Shown here in pieces: positions 55,946 through 64,000 of a stretch of DNA of 64,000 nt. The stretch is from assembly GCA_003255025.1 (NCBI GenBank), contig QANY01008752.1, forward strand, positions 62,001-126,000. Reading direction: 5' to 3'. The first letter of the stretch is position 1; every line of letters starts with the position of its first letter. Source of the DNA: Datisca glomerata. Taxonomy: Eukaryota; Streptophyta; Magnoliopsida; Cucurbitales; Datiscaceae. The notes beneath the pieces are model-generated. The model had not been told where the DNA came from. It ran no database searches and saw only the letters and a list, made by a program, of their open reading frames with translations. The position numbers were made by a program, and so were the translations under genes.

Positions 55946-57115
55946 ATACAAAATTGAGAAGTCAAATAAACTATTGAAGGATTACCAGCACTTGGAGAAA
56001 TAGTCTTGTTTGCAGACATCTAGCAATAAGACAAGAAAATTTTGATCAAACCCGTACTAAGATATCAAACATTAAGACAAAAAATTCTAAATTAAACCCT
56101 AAATCAGTAAGACATCTAACAGTGAGACAAAATCTTAAATTAAAAAACCTAATAATTAATTAAAACCCTAAGTTAGGTAAACTTAAAAGAAAAATATAAA
56201 AATTCCTATGTTCTCTTCGATTTGATGGCTGACGCGGTGAGAACTAGATGGAATGGAAGGAGAAGCTTCGGTGATATCACACTTGGAAGGAGAGGCTTCA
56301 ACCTGAAGAGATGTTGTTTTGGAAGGCTAGTGCAGTGGAGGAATGGTTGGTGGCAATGATAACAAATATGGTTGCATGCATGTGAAAGAATGAAAGGAGA
56401 AGGTGAGAAATGAAGGAGATGATGAAGAAAGGATGCAAGAAAGTAGAAAATATTAGGGTTTTTTAGGAGAAATTTTTAGGTTCAGACCTTTGAGAGGGTT
56501 TTCAACAATATAAATACCACTCTCCTACTTCTAATTAAATTTGTCTTTTTACATGGTAAAGAGTTTATTGTGCCCTTTCTATTTTAAGACCCATGGGCCC
56601 CACAATTTCTCACTTACTTCTCTTTCTCTTTTATTTTATTTTTTCTCTAATTTAGGGTTATCTTCTCTTTGTATACTCCATTTTCCAGCTTCTTCACATG
56701 GACTCCTCTCTCTCTCTCTCTCTCTCCCTCTCTCTCTCTCTTTTCTTTCCATTTTATCATCCATTCACTTAATCTCTCACTTGTTTCCTCCATTGATGTA
56801 AACTCTCACTCATATCTTCCACAAACACAAACCCTAAACTTATTGAGTTTACCATCAACAATCATAAGGTGGTTATAAATAGAAGGTAATGGACTCCAAA
56901 GAATATAATTTTACATAGTGATGGTTGGATGATCAAAGAGGTACGCTACTAAGCTTATGAGTTTGTTGAGAGTTTTTTTTTGTTAGTTGTTCACTTAGTT
57001 ATTGTGCATTCGAGTTAGAAAATTCTAATATGTATATATAAAATCAAACATTTGTATTACTGATTTATATGGATTGATATAATGAGTTTGGTTACACAAT
57101 GTTATATTATAGTTT
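55946..57115. other. Intergenic DNA with CT microsatellite
   Basis: Repeated TAAGACAT/TAAGACAA words at 56015-56115, an A/G-rich part (56225-56460) and a CT microsatellite at about 56706-56740. It could include the 5' end of the Mutator-type element whose transposase relic begins at 57332. No gene is supported. Confidence 0.35.
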
Positions 57116-57121
57116 AGTATA

Positions 57122-57232
57122 ATGCTAGACTGCTAGACTATTAGACTAGATTACTAGACTATAATCTAGTATATGGCTAGACTGCTAGACTAGCCTGATA
57201 GGTTGTTATATTAGTAGACTGCTAGACTTTTA
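57122..57232 (+). repeat. Cluster of CTAGAC direct repeats
   Basis: Six exact CTAGAC words, mostly GCTAGACT, and several one-base variants occur within about 110 bases. The cluster is about 100 bp upstream of the MuDR-type transposase relic and is echoed by palindromic CTAGAC sites downstream at 58152-58339. Confidence 0.8.
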
Positions 57233-57331
57233 GTTATCGGCAAGCTTGTTATTGTCACAATTATATTGAATTTAAATGTTTGAATTGTCAAATTTTTCAG
57301 ATATGAGAGAAATACAAATGTTTGGAGGAGA

Positions 57332-57960
57332 ATGGGTACAACTCTAGTTAAGTCGATATATATGTCCAAAGATTACACATTTGAACAACTATTACAGAAG
57401 TTGTATTCAGTTCTTAAATTGGACCGCTCATTACATCGGCTACGTTTGTCCAAAGATTACACATTTGAACAACTATTACAGAATTTATACTCAGTTCTTA
57501 AATTGGACCGTTCATTACATCGGCTACATATGAAGTTCTTGGTTAAAGCATGTTTAGGTCAACCTACAGAGATCATCAACAATGAGAATCTTTAGTGGTT
57601 TATGTCGAGAGTTTGAACTCGATCAGATACCATGTACACGTGCAATAGAAGCAGCGCGATACCGCAACATCCCACTATACTCATTATGTTCAAAATATAA
57701 CACTATTGTGTTCCTTCTATTGGCTTATGCTGAGTCTATTTATCCAGTTGGTAGCTGACAAGATTGGCAGGTATCAGATGATGTTAGATGTGTTACAGTG
57801 TTGACCCCGAATAGTAGACGACCATCTGGAAGACGTAGGAAGAAAAGAATGCCTTCAATTGGAGAAGCATGTAAACGAAAGAGGTGTGGTAATTTATCCA
57901 GTGGTGGGTTGGGCGATGATAGGCGGACTTGTAAAGCATTTTTTGTGTGAATATTTCACA
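57332..57960 (+). pseudogene. Collapsed MuDR-type (Mutator) transposase relic
   Basis: ATG at 57332. The N-terminal part reads SKDYTFEQLLQKLYSVLKLD, duplicated as an 84-bp tandem (57363 and 57447), then MKFLVKACLGQPTEIINNE, as in the N-terminal module of plant MULE transposases. A stop at 57593 follows, and then the C-terminal SWIM-type zinc region (LCREFELDQIPCTRAIEAAR, LYSLCSKY, LAYAESIYPVG) and a basic tail with RRPSGRRRKKRMPS. The whole catalytic core (roughly 400 residues in intact relatives) is missing. The SWIM motif has lost its first Cys and its His (Arg instead). It cannot transpose itself. Confidence 0.75.
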
Positions 57961-58147
57961 GTAAGATTTCATAGATGTTGATATGCTTTGTTAATAGTTG
58001 TAAAGATGTTAATGAAATATGAATTTGTTAATAGATCAAAGCATTTTTATGCGTAAACAAGCTTTGTAAACATGTTTATAATGATACTAATAATTATGTG
58101 AATCAATTATTTACATTTTGTAACTCAAGTATTTTTTTTCATGCCAG

Positions 58148-58345
58148 ATCGCTAGACAATGGTCTAGCAGAACAAACAGAAACAAGGCAATATGGGTTGT
58201 AAACTTATGACATCCGAAATAACCTGCATTAACAATATAAGTTATCTCAACATACAAGTATTTTTGTTCATGCCAGGTCGCTAGACCATGATCTAGCAGT
58301 TTTGTGTTAAAATTAACACTTGCTAGACAATGATCTAGCAGAGCA
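58148..58345. repeat. Three CTAGAC palindromes downstream of the transposase relic
   Basis: GCTAGACAATGGTCTAGC near 58151, GCTAGACCATGATCTAGC near 58269 and GCTAGACAATGATCTAGC near 58321 each form a short inverted repeat. The surrounding DNA at 58125-58260 and 58260-58395 is itself an imperfect tandem duplication (shared ATGCCAG, AACAGAAACA/AACAGTAACA, AATATGGG). Confidence 0.8.
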
Positions 58346-58439
58346 AACAGTAACATGGAAATATGGGGTTTGAACTTATGGCATCCCAAACAACCTGAAT
58401 TAAGAAATTATGACATAAAAATGGTACTTTTTGACAGAG

Positions 58440-58660
58440 ATGGAACAACATTGATTCACAATATCCAGACAAATACAAATATCCTAACAGGTTCAAATAT
58501 CCTAACAGATTTAAATATCTAGGAAAATGTTAACAATATCCAGACAGATTCCAACAAAGAGGTAGATTCCAACAAATATCCTAACATTGATGAGATAGTG
58601 ATTTACATTATGAATGTTCAAATATCCAGGCAGATTCAGTCACAATATTCGTATTCCATG
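58440..58660 (+). repeat. Cluster of AATATCC repeats
   Basis: At least six imperfect units of the type CAAATATCCTAACAGATT or CAATATCCAGACAGATT lie in about 200 bases. One unit reads AAATATCTAG. The cluster is part of the non-coding end of the Mutator-type relic. Confidence 0.65.
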
Positions 58661-59744
58661 ATTACAGTACGAATGTTCTAATACATCAACATTTATTCAC
58701 ATATAAACATATTGAAATCTAGAGTCTTCAATGGCGTTCCCATGATCAAATATATCAACTGACATCTTCAATGTCTTTAACAACCTACATCAACTTTTTC
58801 AAATGGTTGTAACTCTTTGTTCCCAAGAAATGGTGTGAAAACACAAACCTAAAGGATCAATGCACCAAAGATAATCAGAAGAAGAATCTCCAATAATTCC
58901 TCCATCTTCTCCAAGAATTAGATGATCTTTAAAATTATTTCTCATAACTTCAAGAATAGCAGCCTCACTCATCTTATCTGTGCTGCAAGAAATTAATAAA
59001 ACATGAACATTTTCAAGTTTTTCGAATGGATATTTTCCTCATTTTCTCTTTCATGGAAAATAAGGAGGAAACATTATGAGGAAATTAAAAAGTAGCCACT
59101 TGTTGCATATGTTTATTAAAGAAGACCCACCCTTAAATGGACTTAGTCTAGAGTTTAGACTTTGCCATTAGGCTATGAGGTATTAAGGATAAATGTGTCT
59201 AGTAAAAATGGACTTTCCTGGTGAAATAGGGACATAAAAATTTCTACATCAGTTCATGCAAGCTATGTTTAATTATTTTCCTGCTCGGATATGATCATGA
59301 AATATTCATCCGCTCATTCTTTTACTGACTAAAAAGAAAAAAAGAGGATAAGATAAAAGCGTGATTCTATTTCAAAGAAATCGTTCTGAAACTATAAATG
59401 AGCCTATTCAAGGTGCACACTCAAGCTGCCCTACATATCCAAAAATATAAAAAAGATGCACCGGAAAAATAAATAATCCCATAACTTCACTTTCCTGTGT
59501 GTGGATTGAACTTTTTCCAAAAATTATCAAACTCATTAACACATAGCATAACAGACAAAAAATCATTTGTTTTACATGACAATGTCGTCTGTCTCTCAGA
59601 GTGTAATCAATTATCACAAGAGATCTATCACATTGTCGAATTTGGGTGAGATCATCATTCGTAGTGAAGAAATAAACTGATTATTTTCATATCCAGAGTA
59701 AAGTGGAAGATTATTCCATTCGGATGACATGACTTATGAGAAAG
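58661..59744. other. Intergenic DNA
   Basis: No gene is supported. Open stretches on the minus strand (for example 59408-59617) have no recognisable domain. Confidence 0.35.
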
Positions 59745-60036
59745 AAAATGATCACCTATGCACCAGTTTTAGTAGCATCCTCAACAACTTGAATAAGCTG
59801 GCTAATTGGAATGCGCCCAGTCGATTGGGAAACCACTTTCGGGTACTATTTTTTATTGGGAATTTTGGATAAAACAGCCTTTGGTTTCGCCATTTTGGAA
59901 ACCCACTATGTGACTTATTCCTAAGACTAAGAGGATTTGCTAGATTAGTTTTGAGTGGGAAGATGGACTTGGGTATTTGAGGAAATTGCAAATGGATGCT
60001 TGTAGAAAATACCATAGACACTACCATTCTTTTCAA
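59745..60036 (-). pseudogene. Fragment of a plastid inositol-monophosphatase-like (IMPL1) gene
   Basis: Minus-strand reading starts with a transit-peptide-like region (VFSTSIHLQFPQIPKSIFPL, then Ser/Lys/Arg-rich). In a second frame after a break near 59830 it gives STGRIPISQLIQVVEDATKT followed by GA and a TAG. That is the wording at the start of the mature IMPL1-type inositol/histidinol-phosphate phosphatase domain. The remaining exons are absent and the codon expected to be GAG reads TAG. It is a dead 5' fragment. Family call is from motif memory and the conserved stretch is short. Confidence 0.5.
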
Positions 60037-60463
60037 ACTTTAAATGGCAACTGAAGGAGATAACTTCGCTAGAGGAGAAGGGTTTGGAGATAGAGGACAC
60101 TATCATAGAGATGAAGGGAAACGCGCAATAATCACAAACACTATCGAACGGTAATCATGTGGCTTCTAGAGACAAATGACACTATCGTAGAGATGAAGAG
60201 AAACATGAGGTGAAGCTTTGCTGGAGACAAGGGTTTCACATAGATGTAAGGAAGTAGAGATAAGGGAATCACATAGGGTTTCTTTGGCAGTGGGGTTTCG
60301 TAGAGAAGAGTTTGATAGAGAGAGGTTTTGGGAGAGGGTAGGAGGAGGGGACTTAAATGAAATTTATTTATTATAAGGGGTAAATATGTTTAAAACAACA
60401 CAATGGGTCTTTATATCCCTAAAATCTGTCTAGAGGGTATTTCTATGGGAATTTCCCTTTTTT
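60037..60463. other. Non-coding DNA with short internal repeats
   Basis: The purine-rich word ACACTATCATAGAGATGAAG (60096) recurs as ACACTATCGTAGAGATGAAG (60179). No gene is supported. It may be the untranslated upstream part of the fragment at 59745-60036 on the minus strand. Confidence 0.4.
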
Positions 60464-60654
60464 TAGAGGTGTGTATGTATAGATCTATTTTTTTAAATGG
60501 TTCGGTTCATTTGGTTAGGACCAATTTTTTTTTAAATGAATGCCAACCAAACCAAAGTTTCAGTTATTGAATTATTTATCAAATCGAACTGAATCACTAA
60601 AATAAAAGAAACTGACTTGATTTGGTTCGGTTCAATAATATTTTGCACACCCTA
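60464..60654. mobile_element. hAT-like MITE relic
   Basis: TAGAGGTGTGTATG at the start and TTTTGCACACCCTA at the end form an imperfect inverted terminus. The interior has GGTTCGGTTC words in both orientations. The flanking 8-mers do not match, so the insertion is old or the borders are inexact. Confidence 0.5.
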
Positions 60655-60856
60655 ACATGAACACTCTTGTCTACTAGCTAAACAAAATAATGAGAAACAA
60701 AACTTTTGGGATTAGCTCGGTTGTAGACTCGGCAGTAATTTTGTATGTGTGTTAGCGTATAATTGCCTACCATTTATTCGTGCACTGATGTGCACCATGG
60801 ATTATGAAGGCTGAAAAAAAGTTTTTTTGTATCTTATATTCAATCGACTAATTACA

Positions 60857-60859
<3 letters not shown>

Positions 60860-60889
<30 letters not shown>
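60860..60889. repeat. (TA)n microsatellite
   Basis: Uninterrupted ATATAT run of about 29 bases within the presumed LTR of the copia fragment that follows. Confidence 0.9.
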
Positions 60890-60892
<3 letters not shown>

Positions 60893-62583
60893 AGTTAAGA
60901 CCAGAATCTGACTAAAATAAGAAACTAAACAAAGAAGGAAATAAATCTTATTTACAATAAACAATTTTCTAAAGAGTGATACTATAAATCTAGACACTTT
61001 TCAATGCTCCCCCAAGCGGGATCCCAGATTGCCCATAATATTCTTGAAGATAGAACCTACAACTTCTGTTGTAAACTCGCTTGCAAGTTGTTGCCCTGTT
61101 GGAACACAATGGGTGTAGATCTGTTCATTATCAATTTTTTCCTTGATGAAGTGTTTATCAATCTCCACATGCTTCTTTTTATCATGATGAACTGAATTGT
61201 GAGCTATATTGATTGTTACTTTATTATCAAAATAGAGTCTCATAAGTTCTTTAGTTGTCACCTTCAACTCTTTTAAAATGATATTAAGCCAGAAGAGTTC
61301 ACATATCTCATTGCCATAGCTCAAAACATTGCTTCTGCACTTGATCTTGCCACCACATGTTGTTTCTTACTCCTTAATATGACTAGATTTCCTCCCATAA
61401 AGGTGCAATATCTCGTAGTTTACCTTCGATCAATGACTAATCTTGCCCAATCTGCATATGTGTACGGTTCAACTCTCAAATGATTGTTTTTTAAGAATAA
61501 TAATCCATTTCCTAGAGTTGTTTTTCAGAAATCTCAGAATCCTATACACCGCGTCCATGTGACATCCATTGGTGAGTGCATATACTCACTTATTATTCCT
61601 ACTACGTAGGCAATATCAGGTCTGGTATGAGAGATAAATTAGTCGTCCTACAAATCTCTGGTATATTCCTTTGTCAACAGGGATTCCTTTAGCATCAGTA
61701 CCAAGTTTCTTATTTAGATCTAAGAATATCTATTGTCTTACAACCCATCATACGAGTTTCCTTAATAAATCCAGAGTGTATATCCTTTGGGATACAAAGA
61801 TCCATTTTCCTGATCTCGTAACTTCAATGTCTAGAAAATATCTTAAGGATCCTAAATAATTAATTTCAAACTCCTTGGCCAGTAGGTTTTTCAAGTTCTT
61901 CATTTCTGTTGATCATTCCTTATAACTATAGTGTCATGTACATGCAAAGACTCCGTGAACCATTCAAACCAAGCGTTTGAGGGTTATTTCAAATCATACA
62001 ATGACTTTTTAAGTTTACAAAGCTTTGTGATATTGGAGCCCTTTTCAAAACTAGGAGGTCGATCCATGTAGACCTCTTCTTCTAGATTACCATGTAAGAA
62101 TGAATTTTTTAACTCAAACTTGTGTAGAGGCCAATCGAAATTAGCAGCAAGGATCAATGGTACTCGAACAATATTCATTTTTGCTACCAGTGAAAATGTC
62201 TTTTGGTAATCAATTTCATACATTGGGGTATACCCTTCAGCAATAAGTATAGCCTTGTACCATTTTGGTGCATGGCTTACATCTCTTCAGGATAGCCTTC
62301 TTCCACATAAGATCTCTTAGAGCCTCTTATATAGTGTTTGAAATTCTTTCTCTTGACAGTTGGGTGATGAAGATCTTGTAACTATCATTAAAACTTCGCA
62401 AAGCTATTAAGTAGTACAAGTTCTAGTACCTTTCCGAACAAAAATTGGGATATCAATATCATAATTAAGAGAAGTTAAGTCAAGAGTACCTACTTCAGGT
62501 TTAGACAATTGACCTTGAGAGAGAGATTGGATCTTTTAATCTATCAGTTTTCCTCAGAGAATAAGTCAAAAGTTCATCACCAA
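60890..62583 (-). mobile_element. Copia fragment, tandem copy 1 (RT, RNase H, start of 3' LTR)
   Basis: Minus-strand order from 62583: end of the integrase-RT linker (IPIFVRKGTRTC near 62450), RT start (MYEIDYQKTFSLVAKMNIVR, 61984-62223), broken RT, and RNase H (MSYGNEICELFWLNIILKEL, LYFDNKVTINIAHNSVHHD, KHVEIDKHFIKEKI, 61001-61324). A polypurine tract GGGGGAGC (61006-61013) then precedes the LTR start TGAAAAGTG at 61003. RNase H keeps the LYFDNK aspartate. Stops lie within RT. Confidence 0.75.
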
Positions 62584-64000
62584 GAAACTAAACAAAGAAG
62601 GAAATAAATCATATTTACAATAAACAATTTTCTAAAGAGTAATACTATAGATCTAGGCACTTTTTAGTACTCCCCCATACGGGATCCCATCTTGCCTGTA
62701 ATATTCTTGAAGATAGAACCTACAACTTCTTTTGTAAACAACTTTGCAAGTTGTTTCTTTGTTAGAACAAAATGGGTGTAGATCTGTCCATTATCAATTT
62801 TTTCTTTAATGAAGTGTCTATCAATCTCCACATGTTTCTTTTTGTCATGTTGAATTGAATTGTGAGCTATACTGAATATTGCTTTATTATCAAAATAGAG
62901 TCTCATAAGTTCTTCAGTTGTCACCTTCAACTCTTTTAGAATGATATTAAGCCATAAGAGTTCATATATCTCATTGCCATAGCTCAAAACTTTGCTTCTA
63001 CACTTGATCTTGCCACCACATGTTGTTTCTTACTCCTTAATACTAGATTTCCTCCCATAAAGGTGAAATATCTCGTAGTTTACCTTCGATCAGTGACTAA
63101 TCTTGCCAATCTGCATATGTGTACGGTTCAACTCTCAAATGATTATTTTTTTAGAATAATAATCCATTTCCTAGAGTTGTTTTCAGAAATCTTAGAATCC
63201 TATACTCCGCGTCCATGTACATCCATTGGTGAGTGCATATATTGACTTACTATTCCTACTACGTAGGCAATATCAGGTCTGGTATGAGAGAGATAAAATA
63301 GTCGTCCTACCAAACTCTGGTATATTCCTTTGTCAACAGGAATTCCTTTAGCATCAGTACCAAGTTTCTTATTTAGATCTCAGCATACGAGTCTCCTTTA
63401 ATAAATCCAAAGTGTATTTCCTTTGGGATACAAAGATACATTTTCTTGATCTTCCAACTTCAATGCCTAGAAAATATCTTAATGTTCCTAAATAATTAAT
63501 TTTAAACTCCTTGGCCAGTAGGTTTTTCAAGTTCTTCATTTTTGTTGATCATTCCTTGTAACTATAGTGCCATCTACATATAATAAGAGCAGTTAGTTTA
63601 TTGTGAGAGAAATGTTTAATAAAGAAAGTGTGATCGCCCTGACTTTAGGACTATCCAAACTTAAGCAAAGACTTTGTGAACATTTCAAACCAAGTAATTG
63701 GGGGTTATTTCAAATCATACAATGACTTTTTAAGTTTACATAGCTTTGTGATATTGGAGCCCTTTTCAAAACTAGAAGGTCGATCCATGTAGACCATATC
63801 TTCTAGATTACCATGTACGAATGCATTTTTTACATCAAACTTATGTAGAGGCCAATCAAAATTAGCAGCAAGGGTCAATAGTACTCTAACAATATTCATT
63901 TTTGCTACCAGTAAAAATGTATTTTGGTAATCAATTTCGTACGTTTGAGTATACCTTTAGCAACAAGTCTACCCTTGTACCTCTCAATCGATCCATCAGC
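62584..64000 (-). mobile_element. Copia fragment, tandem copy 2, running off the window
   Basis: Aligns with copy 1 at an offset of 1663 bp from GAAACTAAACAAAGAAGG onward: LTR start, GGGGGAG tract near 62671, RNase H (62664-62987), and RT (63705-63899, MNIVRVLLTLAANFDWPLHK and FDVKNAFVHGNLEDMVYMDR). The element continues past 64000. At about 62583 the truncated LTR of copy 2 is fused directly to linker/RT sequence of copy 1, so the array is head to tail. Confidence 0.8.

Noticed and set aside
58148..58345. CTAGAC palindromes as a CRISPR-like or tRNA-like array
   Set aside because: Repeats are short, unevenly spaced and sit in plant transposon DNA. No cas-like genes or cloverleaf features exist.

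Overview
The window is nuclear DNA of a flowering plant. It has intron-rich coding sequence with GT-AG junctions, AT-rich intergenic DNA, CT microsatellites and dense Ty1/copia, Ty3/gypsy, hAT, Mutator-like and CACTA-like debris. A 767-residue LHY/CCA1-type clock protein and a caulimovirid-like endogenous viral relic suggest a eudicot, probably woody. I cannot name the species. A single N inside a poly-C run (46468) shows this is an assembled genomic contig.

Only one clearly intact gene is present: LHY (LATE ELONGATED HYPOCOTYL), plus strand, coding from 41843 to 51991 in six coding exons. All junctions keep frame and give 767 codons before a TGA. Its third coding intron is about 7.3 kb and holds a diverged 1.0-1.1 kb direct duplication, a 65-bp tandem repeat and the poly-C run. 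A 386-bp hAT-type MITE with a perfect 8-bp target duplication sits about 0.6 kb upstream of the leader.

Left of LHY is a repeat archive. 1-9050: a decayed plus-strand Ty1/copia element (duplicated primer-binding-site leader, gag, protease, integrase) interrupted by a 2.1-kb insertion and cut off by a hAT transposase relic. 9290-9640: an mTERF gene fragment. 10320-24790: an old ~1.8-kb duplicated unit split by a 12.6-kb LTR retrotransposon (11475-24119, minus strand, 5-bp target duplication ATCTA). Its undisrupted paralogue lies at 36620-39010. Inside the retrotransposon are gag-PR-INT-RT-RH relics and a ~5.6-kb extra stretch carrying one exon of an oxysterol-binding-protein-related (ORP) gene. 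24900-27690: a rearranged endogenous pararetrovirus with inverted pieces. 28555-39010: a hAT MITE, a long-TIR element, a gypsy relic holding a perfect solo LTR (target duplication ACATT), a minus-strand copia gag and the second duplicated unit with its own solo LTR.

Right of LHY: a 3.3-kb Mutator-like long-TIR element (52613-55936) with a perfect 9-bp target duplication and further TIRs nested inside; a collapsed MuDR-type transposase at 57332 flanked by CTAGAC-rich clusters; a fragment of a plastid inositol-monophosphatase-like (IMPL1) gene at 59745-60036; and two head-to-tail minus-strand copia RT/RNase H fragments that run to the window end.

The genes do not form a pathway. LHY is the functional locus. 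Most other signals are transposition, duplication or gene-fragment capture. I found no tRNA, rRNA or CRISPR-like structure, and no convincing wholly novel system. The most unusual items are the captured exons, the LHY intron and promoter insertions, the CTAGAC palindrome clusters and the inverted viral relic.
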